A DNA stretch of 8,640 bases from CAZHJE01 sp964532965 (GCA_964532965.1 CAZHJE010000032.1:1-8640), one strand, 5' to 3'. Shown: positions 1 through 5,705, counted from the first letter of the stretch. Program-made: numbers and translations. The notes: generated by a model from the sequence alone, not told the origin.

Positions 1-5
1 AATAA

Positions 6-410
6 TTACTTCTTACCAACATATACTATTTCAAATAGTATTTTGTCGGGGGATTCAAACATTATTTGGTAGTATGTTTCATCTTCTTGGGAGGCAAATT
101 CAGGCCTGTGTCTTGGAGTATCAAACAACATAGTAATACCTTTATTATTCAAATATTCTTTTGCTTTATCTACATCGCTTAAAGTATCCACTCTTAATGA
201 AATATGATTCACACCATAACCATCGTAATCAGTATTTTGTTGTTTGATTGCGGGTATAAACCACAGGCTTGTGTCTCCGTCATTGCCAAACCCAGCCATA
301 TCATCAGTTTCATATAGGGCATCCCATCCAAGATATGCCATAAGTTCTTTATAAAACGCTAAACTACTACTATTTATATTTATTTGAAGGTGATATAAGT
401 TTGTTTTCAT
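6..410 (-). CDS. VOC (glyoxalase/bleomycin-resistance fold) family protein
   Basis: A 134-residue cytosolic protein of the size of a single-chain VOC protein with two beta-alpha-beta-beta-beta modules. The first module starts with a strand carrying His7, followed by the typical helix 'SLAFYKELMAYLGW' (16-29). The second starts at 'GVNHISLRV' (66-74) with His69 and ends in 'YYQIMFESPDKILFEIVYV', where Glu127 sits at the usual last metal-ligand position. His7, His69 and Glu127 fit three of the four ligands of metal-dependent VOC enzymes; the fourth position at the end of the first module ('TSLWFIPA') has no Glu, so metal binding and activity are uncertain. The family includes glyoxalases, dioxygenases and drug-binding proteins, and the substrate cannot be told. 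No Shine-Dalgarno is seen; a weak -10-like TATGCT (422-427) lies 11 bases before the ATG. It is 100 bases beyond the membrane-protein gene on the same strand and is probably transcribed separately. Confidence 0.85.
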   Translation of the reverse strand: MKTNLYHLQININSSSLAFYKELMAYLGWDALYETDDMAGFGNDGDTSLWFIPAIKQQNTDYDGYGVNHISLRVDTLSDVDKAKEYLNNKGITMLFDTPRHRPEFASQEDETYYQIMFESPDKILFEIVYVGKK

Positions 411-510
411 GCTCTAAGTTTAGCATATAGTTTTAGAGGTGAAACACGGAGTTTTTAAATCGGAAAATTGTAAATGTGGCACGATTTAGATTACACTAAT
501 GCATGTACAA

Positions 511-1146
511 TCATAAATCTATCAATGTGTTGTTAATTAACAATCTATTATTTGAATCAATCTCGACACTATAAAGTTTGCTCGGATCAGTGTTAAGTAA
601 AACATTTTTAGTTTTGGAAAAAACATAAAACAACCGTTTTTCTGCTATTAGATCTGTATTTCCACCAAATACTCCTGTATCTATTGTATACAAGGACACT
701 CTGATATCATTATTGGCTGCGACCTGATGCTTTTTTTGCTCAATTACTGAACTGGTTAAAACATTAACAACAAATACCAAAAGTATAAACACAGCCAATA
801 TGCCTGATAAGATGCTTTTATACAGATTTTGCTTTTTTTTCTTAATGTATATAACAAGCTCTGCAATAATCACTAAACTCAATGCTATATATATTAGGAG
901 ATTGTAAGATAATAATATCTTTATGAGTATTTGTGACATTATCATGGGGTAGAAGTTATTTTGTATTTTTTTAGTTAGTAAAAAAAGATAATTTAAATTA
1001 ATTATTAGAATAGCTATTATTACGATTGTGTTGAGCTTTGCACTCCAAAAATGTATTCTTTGCACCAAAAGTATACATAATAGAATGTTCACTAAAAATG
1101 TTACGTTAGCTTGTATCAATTTGTTAGTTATAAAAGTCATCATCAT
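511..1146 (-). CDS. Four-helix membrane protein with exterior C-terminal domain, unknown function
   Basis: A 211-residue hypothetical membrane protein that I do not recognise. Hydrophobic segments lie at about 15-29, 39-57, 81-100 and 112-131, followed by a polar, non-membrane tail of about 80 residues (132-211) rich in beta-type sequence ('IRVSLYTIDTGVFGG', 'LYSVEIDSNNRLLINN'). The 'KKKK' at 102-105 favours a cytoplasmic loop between helices 3 and 4, which would place the tail outside the cell. Three consecutive ATG codons (1146, 1143, 1140) begin the frame; an AGGA lies 2, 5 and 8 bases before them, so initiation at the second or third is more likely than at the first. It starts 28 bases after the end of the YdeI-like gene and is likely the last gene of a three-gene operon. 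It ends in TGA. The frame is open, well supported by context and not a shadow of another gene. Confidence 0.7.
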   Translation of the reverse strand: MMMTFITNKLIQANVTFLVNILLCILLVQRIHFWSAKLNTIVIIAILIINLNYLFLLTKKIQNNFYPMIMSQILIKILLSYNLLIYIALSLVIIAELVIYIKKKKQNLYKSILSGILAVFILLVFVVNVLTSSVIEQKKHQVAANNDIRVSLYTIDTGVFGGNTDLIAEKRLFYVFSKTKNVLLNTDPSKLYSVEIDSNNRLLINNTLIDL

Positions 1147-1174
1147 GTTCCTGATTCTAAGCCTACCAAATCAA

Positions 1175-1423
1175 TTATCGGTGAGGGCAGCCTGGCCAAC
1201 AGCAAGGCCTGCGCTTTCCTTCTAGTAATTCTTCACATGTCCTTTTTATCCTATGTGCTCTAGTCGTTTCTTTTTTTGCAGATTCAACCCAACAGATAAA
1301 TTCATTGCGAGCAAGTGGTGTAATGTTCTCCCACAATAGTTTAGTTTTAGTATCTAAAAGTATAGCTTTTTTTAGATCATTTGGAATTTTATGTGGTAAT
1401 TGCATGTTATTATCTATGTTCAT
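1175..1423 (-). CDS. YdeI/OmdA-like small protein with Cys-rich tail
   Basis: An 82-residue protein whose residues 11-70 match the pattern of the YdeI/OmpD-associated (OmdA) C-terminal domain: 'IPNDLKKAILLD', then 'WENITPLARNEFICWVESAKK' split over 31-51, then 'TRAHRIKRTCEELLEGK'. In this family the core reads roughly 'P.dl..aL......f..l.ps.rre...wI..AKr.eTR.rRi...v..l..g'. The family has been linked to bacteriocin protection in enterobacteria, but the biochemical role is not known. The protein has only this domain and ends with 'RRPCCWPGCPHR': Cys74, Cys75, Cys79 and His81 form a compact cluster that could bind a metal (inference). A clear AGGA sits 7 bases before the ATG, unlike the first genes of other units here. 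It lies 28 bases after the membrane-anchored protein gene and 28 bases before the four-helix membrane protein gene, which suggests one transcript. Confidence 0.8.
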   Translation of the reverse strand: MNIDNNMQLPHKIPNDLKKAILLDTKTKLLWENITPLARNEFICWVESAKKETTRAHRIKRTCEELLEGKRRPCCWPGCPHR

Positions 1424-1451
1424 TCATTTTTCCTAGCATTTTTTCAAAAGT

Positions 1452-2198
1452 TTAATTAAGAAGAGAAAACGGGGTGCATGAAACTACTTGTTTGATAGCT
1501 AAAAGTTGCTGACATGTAGAATATGCTTTTGTGGATGTGAGGTTCTTGATTGTGACATTTATATCTTTTCTTGGTGCAAAGATCTCTGTCCTACTGGCAA
1601 TCTCTTGAACCGTCGGATTACTAGGGGGGGTTACTAATCTTGATTGAGTGATGTTGTTAAGCTCGCTGCGTGCTTTATCCTGATCAATACCATCAATGAA
1701 TGTAATATCTACAAAGTACCTTTCCCTTTCTGGGTAAAGTGATTGGATTGAATAATGCAATTCCTTCTCTTCAGCCCCGAAAACACTTTGGAAAGTCTTC
1801 GCCTTTTCGGCGATTAATCGAGCTGTTACTATTGAATCCCAAACATGTATTCTTGCACCAGTAAGCCATCCTTGGTAGTTACTACTTTCGAGAATATTAT
1901 CTAGCGTAGAATAATTTAATTTAAGAGATGCTAAGATTTCTTTTGCCTGTGCCCCCGTGGTGTCATCAGAAAAGCCCACAGTTATAATATCGGTCTCTAA
2001 GTTTTTAAAAATAGCTTCATTTAATTCAACGCCTTCTGTCATGCTAGTTTGACTAGTTGTTTTTTTTAGAAAGCTTTTGTCGTTTGAAAAAGTTTTAAAG
2101 ACTAAATAAAAATATCCTGCACCAATAAGACAAAGAATGATTATTAGAAGTATTGTGATTTTATTACGACTCATTACATGAAAAAAGGCTTTTGCCAT
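1452..2198 (-). CDS. Single-pass membrane-anchored protein with beta-alpha repeats, unknown function
   Basis: A 248-residue hypothetical protein. A basic N-terminus (R11, K13) precedes one strong membrane segment (about 14-34) with no signal-peptidase or lipobox motif, so it is likely an N-in anchored protein with about 210 residues outside. The exterior part has three stretches with a similar layout of beta strand, short turn, helix: 70-96 ('IITVGFSDDT...'), 161-188 ('YFVDITFIDG...') and 212-241 ('DINVTIKNLT...'). They look like degenerate copies of one module, possibly ferredoxin-like. Cys229 and Cys241 in the last copy could form a disulfide. I do not recognise the family; the extracellular domain of FtsX was considered but there are no further membrane helices. 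The start at 2198 has no Shine-Dalgarno; Met9 (codon at 2174) is a plausible alternative that would give a more typical signal-anchor start. It is the first gene of the probable three-gene operon and lies 73 bases beyond the tRNA-Ser gene. Confidence 0.72.
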   Translation of the reverse strand: MAKAFFHVMSRNKITILLIIILCLIGAGYFYLVFKTFSNDKSFLKKTTSQTSMTEGVELNEAIFKNLETDIITVGFSDDTTGAQAKEILASLKLNYSTLDNILESSNYQGWLTGARIHVWDSIVTARLIAEKAKTFQSVFGAEEKELHYSIQSLYPERERYFVDITFIDGIDQDKARSELNNITQSRLVTPPSNPTVQEIASRTEIFAPRKDINVTIKNLTSTKAYSTCQQLLAIKQVVSCTPFSLLN

Positions 2199-2271
2199 TC
2201 TAAAATATGACTCGGGCTAATTCAAGAGTACCCCGCCAATCGGGATTTTGCAAGAAGGGGAGTATTATATA

Positions 2272-2361
2272 TGGCGGAGGGAGGGGGATTCGAACCCCCG
2301 TGCCAGTTTCCCAACGCGTCGCTTTCCAGGCGAGCCGATTAGACCGCTCTCGCATCCCTCC
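2272..2361 (-). tRNA. tRNA-Ser(GGA), class II, CCA encoded
   Basis: A complete 90-base class II tRNA. Reading the minus strand from 2361: acceptor strand GGAGGGA pairs with TCCCTCC (2276-2282), discriminator G (2275), and encoded CCA (2274-2272). The D-arm is closed by CGA/TCG with the AGCGGTCTAA loop. The anticodon loop is CTGGAAA, giving anticodon GGA, which reads UCC/UCU serine codons. An 18-base variable region replaces the usual short one, and the T-arm GGGGG-TTCGAAT-CCCCC is perfect. The G discriminator together with the long variable arm supports serine identity. The outermost pair of the anticodon stem appears to be C27-C43, a mismatch, and the variable stem relies on G-U pairs. Confidence 0.95.
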
Positions 2362-2378
2362 AGATATAACCACATTGC

Positions 2379-2387
2379 ATTTTAACA
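2379..2387 (-). promoter_or_regulatory. Extended -10 promoter candidate for tRNA-Ser
   Basis: On the minus strand TGTTAAAAT matches the extended -10 pattern TGnTAnnnT, and a start site about 7 bases on would leave a leader of about 10 bases before the tRNA 5' end at 2361. No good -35 is visible. The element overlaps the ATG of the small plus-strand reading frame at 2387. Confidence 0.4.
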
Positions 2388-2461
2388 TGAAACAATCACG
2401 GTTAGTTATTCTGTGGGTCTTAATTAGTTTTATTTTTGTGCTAGTATATTACCTATGGTAA
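2387..2461 (+). CDS. Possible 24-residue single-helix membrane peptide
   Basis: A 24-residue reading frame beginning 'MKQSRL' and continuing as one uninterrupted hydrophobic helix ('VILWVLISFIFVLVYYLW'), the layout of a small membrane peptide with a positive N-terminus on the inside. Its stop codon TAA (2459-2461) shares its last A with an ATG at 2461 in the next gene, forming the TAATG arrangement typical of translational coupling. It also overlaps the alternative ATG at 2455. It has no clear Shine-Dalgarno; a -10-like TATAAC lies at 2365-2370. A longer version of this frame extends upstream through the tRNA and is not credible. The alternative reading is that this stretch is only the promoter region of the next gene. 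It is reported because the composition is membrane-like and the stop/start overlap is exact, but such short AT-rich frames arise by chance. Confidence 0.3.
   Translation: MKQSRLVILWVLISFIFVLVYYLW
2439..2447 (+). promoter_or_regulatory. Extended -10 promoter candidate for the 166-residue protein gene
   Basis: TGCTAGTAT fits the extended -10 pattern TGnTAnnnT, ending 7 bases before the ATG at 2455. Transcription starting about 7 bases downstream would begin at or next to that ATG and give a leaderless message. This competes with the idea that the gene is translated by coupling to the 24-residue frame. Confidence 0.35.
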
Positions 2462-2955
2462 TGAGACTTTTAGGGAGATTGTTTGGGGGTGGGGATGGTG
2501 CAGCACCAGCTGATGCTTATAGGGATGCACAAAATCGGCTCAATGAGATCTTACGTGATACTCCCAATGATTTGTACGCTGTAGTATCTGCTATGGCTGA
2601 AATGGATGGTGGTTGTATACACCAATATACCTTACCAGGTCTTGCAATAAGTGCGGGTGAGACAACGCGCCCGATGCTAGATACTGTACTCAATGAACAG
2701 GACACAAATAAGGTACTTTATTTACTTAGCGATGAAACTACGCCAGAAAAACTGAAAGAAAGTCCGGAGCTCTTAAAAAATGTAGCTGAATTTTTAGAAA
2801 TACTTCGACCAGACATTATCGGAGAAACACTAGGTGCTAGATTAGAGGCACATCTACGATCTCAGCCTGAAGGTAGCTTAGCTATAGATCCAGATGCTTT
2901 TAGAGATCAGGTTATAGCTAAATTAAGCGAATACGCTTCTATTACAAGCTCATAA
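2455..2955 (+). CDS. Helical hypothetical protein, unknown function
   Basis: A 166-residue protein that I do not recognise. It starts with a short basic, amphipathic segment 'MRLLGRLFGGGDGAAPAD' (3-20), in which a glycine stretch (11-13) may act as a linker, and continues as a mostly helical, acidic domain (21-160) with no membrane segment and no enzyme motif. Only one Cys (Cys54, in 'MDGGCIHQY') is present. Start choice is open: ATG 2455 lies 7 bases after an extended -10 box, and ATG 2461 overlaps the stop of the preceding 24-residue frame as TAATG. The codons look somewhat richer in G and C than those of its neighbours by eye. It lies 52 bases before the nucleotidyltransferase ATG, which has its own -10 box, so the two need not be co-transcribed. 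A shuttle or scaffold role at the membrane through the amphipathic N-terminus is possible, but that is a guess. Confidence 0.72.
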   Translation: MVMRLLGRLFGGGDGAAPADAYRDAQNRLNEILRDTPNDLYAVVSAMAEMDGGCIHQYTLPGLAISAGETTRPMLDTVLNEQDTNKVLYLLSDETTPEKLKESPELLKNVAEFLEILRPDIIGETLGARLEAHLRSQPEGSLAIDPDAFRDQVIAKLSEYASITSS

Positions 2956-2995
2956 GCGTGTTTTCTGTACTATACTCAAACATCATATACTTTTG

Positions 2996-3001
2996 TATAA
3001 T
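2996..3001 (+). promoter_or_regulatory. Consensus -10 box before the nucleotidyltransferase
   Basis: A perfect TATAAT, preceded by TTTTG, ends 6 bases before the ATG at 3008. No convincing -35 is seen. The spacing places the transcription start at about the A of the ATG, so a leaderless message is likely. The TTG codon at 2993 that would lengthen the protein by five residues lies partly in this box and would not be transcribed. Confidence 0.5.
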
Positions 3002-3007
3002 AATATT

Positions 3008-3850
3008 ATGAAAAATGCATTAAATGTTCTTAAACAAAGTGTTTGTTCCTTAACTATACCCCAAACAAAAGATCCTAAAATATTAAACACTGTAAAGCAA
3101 AACACAATTGTTGGGTTAATGGCAGGTGGTGAAGGTTCTAGATTTAAAACTGTTTCATCAGAACAAGAAGTAAATAAAAACTCATTTAAATTACCAAATG
3201 GGGATACTATGATTGAACGTACTATACGAATGTATAGAGATGCTGGCATTACTAATTTTGTTGCCCTTGTATATACTCATGCCGACTCTATAGTAGACTT
3301 GCTTGGTGATGGCTCTAATCTTAGCGTAAGTATAAAATACAGTTATGATCCCGAAAAACCAGTTGGCAAAGGCGGCGCTGTTAAAAATGCTTTTTTAAAT
3401 AATTGCTTTGATGATTCTAAATATTTAATAATTCACAATCCAGACGATCAAATTGTTAACTTTGAACATGCCTTTGTAGACAGAATTCTGACTGGGCATT
3501 TAGAAGGTGAGGAAAAAGGGAAAGTAAGCACAATTGTTGTTGTCGAAGAAACTCCCTACACATTTACAGGCATGGCAATACAAGATAATGAAGTTAAAGA
3601 AATAGAAATGTATCCAATGATACCAATACCTACCCATACTGGCGTTACTGTATTTTCTCCTGGTATGTTTAACTATTTTGATGAGTTGTTCGATTTATCA
3701 AAAAAATCAGATTTCGAAAAAGTACTCTTTCCAATTTTAACAAACAAAAAGCTACTTTATGCCGTTAGCATTCCAAGCGACAGTTGGATTGCAGTAAACG
3801 ACCCAAAAACATATAAAGATTTTATTAAGTATTTAGACACGCACAGTTAA
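3008..3850 (+). CDS. Sugar-nucleotidyltransferase-like protein (GT-A NTP transferase)
   Basis: A 280-residue single-domain protein of the nucleotidyltransferase superfamily that couples a sugar or other phosphate to a nucleotide. The NTP-binding signature is 'LMAGGEGSRF' (37-46), followed by Lys61 in 'FKLPNGDTMIERTI', 'PVGKGGAV' (118-125) in place of the usual P.GTAGAL, and 'HNPDDQIVNF' (143-152) in place of the NGD metal-binding strand. The sugar-site region is 'HTGVTVFSPGMFNYF' (210-224), and near the end comes 'FEKVLFPIL' and 'WIAVNDPKTYKDF', where Asn264 in 'VND' matches the second metal ligand seen in GlmU. There is no left-handed helix or acyltransferase domain. The substrate cannot be assigned: glucose-1-phosphate, mannose-1-phosphate or another. 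ATG 3008 is chosen over TTG 2993 because TATAAT lies at 2996-3001. It converges on the propeller gene with only two bases between the stop codons. Confidence 0.85.
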   Translation: MKNALNVLKQSVCSLTIPQTKDPKILNTVKQNTIVGLMAGGEGSRFKTVSSEQEVNKNSFKLPNGDTMIERTIRMYRDAGITNFVALVYTHADSIVDLLGDGSNLSVSIKYSYDPEKPVGKGGAVKNAFLNNCFDDSKYLIIHNPDDQIVNFEHAFVDRILTGHLEGEEKGKVSTIVVVEETPYTFTGMAIQDNEVKEIEMYPMIPIPTHTGVTVFSPGMFNYFDELFDLSKKSDFEKVLFPILTNKKLLYAVSIPSDSWIAVNDPKTYKDFIKYLDTHS

Positions 3851-3852
3851 AG

Positions 3853-5049
3853 CTAAAATTCATTTATTGGTTTATCAAACGATAAAAGATAAATTTTACC
3901 TTTTTGCCCATACTGTGCTCTTTTTGCTTCATTAAAAATTACATAAACCAATATTTCTTTATTGTCGGGACCAATTGCAAAATCCCCAACTACTACGCCG
4001 TTTCCTTCATTTTCTATGTACATGTCAGAGTCCGTATCATTAAAAGATGTGAGTCTTTTTTTATTTGATCCATCTGCATTTGATACCCATAATTCGGTTT
4101 TTAAGCCAGTTAACATACTGTAGCCATATGATGCCATCCATAATATTTTCGAGCCCGATAAATCGTAATGAGCATGCTCATCCCAAGTATATTTTGTGTT
4201 TGTTAGGTTTGTTAATATATTTGTAGTCCAATCAAATGAATAAATATCAAAACCATATTTTATTTGTTTTTCTAACTTTGCAGTAAACAATACTTTTGTA
4301 TCGTCTAAAGAAAAGCCATGTGTTTCGTAAAGTCCTTTTTTTGTATTTTCACCAGGCTGATAACTTCTAATGTTAGCTAATGTTGGTTTGCCGTTTTCAA
4401 TAGTAAAATCTGCAAGTTTTATCACCCATTCTCCAGTTAAATCTCCAGGGGTGTTTTTAATCCTTTCACTCCAAACTAATAATTTACCGTTATGTGAAAA
4501 TTGTGGATGAAGCACTCCCCCAGCTATACCTGCCGTTAGCGCTACGTCTGTGATTTTAAAAAAGGTATTACCGGTACTATCTGTAATCCATAAATCGTTA
4601 CTAATACCAACACCAGGCGCAGTAATTCTGTTTTTTATAGCTATATCTTGCGGCAATCTATCATATAAACTATTATTTACAGCTTGAAAGACAATATACT
4701 CGCCCGAAGGATGCCATGCTGGATTGCCAATACTATGTTGTGAAATAATTGCTTGCTTATCGCAGGTTAAGCATGTTTCATTCGTTCCATCAGTATCAGA
4801 TATATATATGTTATGTACATTATTATACTTCTTAGAGTCGTATACAATTTTATTAGTTTTGTTATTCCAATCTACTCTACCGCCATTTTCTATTAGTACT
4901 TGCGAGTTTATTGATACATTTTGAACTGTATCGTTATATAGAAAAGTTGTAGGCATTTTGTGGGTCAGTATTAGATAGGTACCTACTCCTAGTATTAATA
5001 GTATCCATGTTAGCGGACGAGCAAATAATTTAAGCAAAGTTCTGTCCAT
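3853..5049 (-). CDS. Membrane-anchored TolB-like beta-propeller protein
   Basis: A 398-residue protein with one N-terminal membrane segment (about 13-29) after a basic start, then an exterior region made of WD40-like/PD40 blades as in TolB and the propeller of prolyl oligopeptidases. Blade signatures are 'NIYISDTDGTNET' (80-92), 'AWHPSGEYIVF' (111-121), 'DLWITDSTG' (152-160), 'QFSHNGKLLVW' (183-193), 'GFSLDDTKVLF' (245-255), 'YDLSGSKILWM' (295-305) and 'LWVSNADGSNKKRLT' (320-334), fitting six or seven blades. A CxxC ('CLTC', 93-96) sits in the first blade. No hydrolase domain follows, so this is a binding scaffold rather than a peptidase. TolB itself works in the periplasm with Pal; in a cell without an outer membrane the partner is unknown. 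TATAAT (5059-5064) lies 9 bases before the ATG and there is no Shine-Dalgarno. The upstream pyrophosphatase gene ends 47 bases away. Confidence 0.85.
   Translation of the reverse strand: MDRTLLKLFARPLTWILLILGVGTYLILTHKMPTTFLYNDTVQNVSINSQVLIENGGRVDWNNKTNKIVYDSKKYNNVHNIYISDTDGTNETCLTCDKQAIISQHSIGNPAWHPSGEYIVFQAVNNSLYDRLPQDIAIKNRITAPGVGISNDLWITDSTGNTFFKITDVALTAGIAGGVLHPQFSHNGKLLVWSERIKNTPGDLTGEWVIKLADFTIENGKPTLANIRSYQPGENTKKGLYETHGFSLDDTKVLFTAKLEKQIKYGFDIYSFDWTTNILTNLTNTKYTWDEHAHYDLSGSKILWMASYGYSMLTGLKTELWVSNADGSNKKRLTSFNDTDSDMYIENEGNGVVVGDFAIGPDNKEILVYVIFNEAKRAQYGQKGKIYLLSFDKPINEF
3871..3886. repeat. Short hairpin at convergent gene ends, weak terminator candidate
   Basis: TTTATC and GATAAA form a perfect 6-bp inverted repeat around an AAAC loop, 21 bases after the plus-strand stop and inside the last codons of the minus-strand propeller gene. 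The stem is AT-rich and the following plus-strand sequence has only short T runs, so it would be a weak terminator at best. No better terminator is visible between these two convergent genes. Confidence 0.25.
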
Positions 5050-5058
5050 AATAAAAGT

Positions 5059-5064
5059 ATTATA
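5059..5064 (-). promoter_or_regulatory. Consensus -10 box before the propeller gene
   Basis: TATAAT on the minus strand ends 9 bases before the ATG at 5049. No clear -35 hexamer is present at the usual distance, and no Shine-Dalgarno lies between the box and the start, so the message would be leaderless or nearly so. Confidence 0.45.
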
Positions 5065-5096
5065 CCTTATGCTAAAACGCCCTTATGATGTTAGGA

Positions 5097-5645
5097 TTAG
5101 AAAACCTTTGTCTCCAAATACTCTTTCAACTTTGCAAGTGGCTTTACTTGTAAATATGTCTTCTTGTAATCTTCTTCGCTTAGTGAAGCGCGGGTTACTG
5201 AATAGCCTTGTGGGATAAAGAATTTGTCCCATCCAAAGCCACCTTTTCCAGATGGAGTATGTGCAATTTTTCCGTCTAAACTACTTTCAAATAATTCTAA
5301 ATCTTTTCCGTCAAAATAGCCAAAAACGCAACGTGCTGTTGCATCTCTAGTTTTTTCGTTAACCATTGAGCAAATAGTTTCAAACGGAACGTTATCTAAG
5401 AAAAATTTTATAAATGGTCCTGGTAGTCCGCCAAGTGCTGCAAATTCTAGTGCCACGTCCTCAACAATTACTGGTTTTTTGATTTTTTTGAACGCTTGTC
5501 GAACTTTGTGCTCGACTATTTCTTTTAGGTCAAGAGATTGGATTTCATCCAAATCAAGTTTTATATGGTCGACAGGATGCCCAAGATATTTTGCGAGATA
5601 GTCGGCTTTATTTTGATTGCCTGTGATAAATGTAATGTTAGCCAT
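5097..5645 (-). CDS. ITPase/HAM1 family non-canonical purine NTP pyrophosphatase (house-cleaning)
   Basis: A 182-residue cytosolic enzyme of the HAM1/RdgB/ITPA family, which hydrolyses deaminated purine nucleotides such as (d)ITP and XTP to the monophosphate and pyrophosphate to keep them out of nucleic acids. Visible motifs are 'ITFITGNQNKADYL' (4-17), 'DLDEIQS' (31-37), 'VEDVALEFAALGGLPGPFIK' (61-80) and 'GGFGWDKFF' (135-143). The 'VED...LGGLPGPFIKFFL' form resembles eukaryotic ITPA more than the SDDSG form of E. coli RdgB. Oddly, the normally invariant SHR before the last helix, which contacts the base, reads YLQ (164-166), so the substrate may differ. ATG 5645 is chosen: an upstream in-frame ATG at 5657 lies inside a TATAATG promoter sequence and family members begin close to the TGN motif. 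It sits 60 bases after the SDR gene and 47 before the propeller gene. Confidence 0.9.
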   Translation of the reverse strand: MANITFITGNQNKADYLAKYLGHPVDHIKLDLDEIQSLDLKEIVEHKVRQAFKKIKKPVIVEDVALEFAALGGLPGPFIKFFLDNVPFETICSMVNEKTRDATARCVFGYFDGKDLELFESSLDGKIAHTPSGKGGFGWDKFFIPQGYSVTRASLSEEDYKKTYLQVKPLAKLKEYLETKVF

Positions 5646-5655
5646 GGTACTTAGC

Positions 5656-5684
5656 ATTATAGCAGTATAGGCGGATTTTCTTAA
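5656..5684 (-). promoter_or_regulatory. Promoter of the ITPase gene (TTAAGA-17-TATAAT)
   Basis: On the minus strand TTAAGA (5679-5684) and TATAAT (5656-5661) are separated by 17 bases, and the -10 is extended by TGC. Ten bases separate the -10 from the ATG at 5645, so the message would have a leader of only a few bases. This is the best-formed promoter in the window. Confidence 0.55.
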
Positions 5685-5705
5685 ACAAAGATTATTGTTC
5701 CAGTT

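Noticed and set aside
425..510. Terminator after the four-helix membrane protein gene.
   Set aside because: An AAATCG/CGATTT pair exists but with a loop of about 19 bases and no T run on the minus strand; I see no convincing terminator in this 100-base gap.
530..543. Perfect 14-base palindrome TTGTTAATTAACAA near the end of the four-helix membrane protein gene.
   Set aside because: It lies inside coding sequence (residues LLINN), is AT-only apart from two bases, and has no promoter or terminator context; probably chance.
1028..1225. Plus-strand frame opposite the membrane protein and YdeI-like genes.
   Set aside because: It is antisense to two supported genes and has no recognisable domain or start signal.
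1452..2198. FtsX-like cell-division protein.
   Set aside because: There is a single N-terminal helix and none of the three C-terminal membrane helices, and no FtsE gene is adjacent.
2200..2461. Longer protein frames on both strands across the tRNA-Ser gene (e.g. plus strand 2207-2461, minus strand 2200-2388).
   Set aside because: Their peptides contain translations of the tRNA itself (such as GIRTPVPVSQR); only the 24-codon end of the plus-strand frame is considered possible.
2983..3249. Minus-strand frame opposite the nucleotidyltransferase start, and similar antisense frames at 2517-2705, 4724-4924, 6307-6492, 6922-7125 and 7445-7792.
   Set aside because: All lie within well-supported genes in other frames and their peptides have no domain logic.
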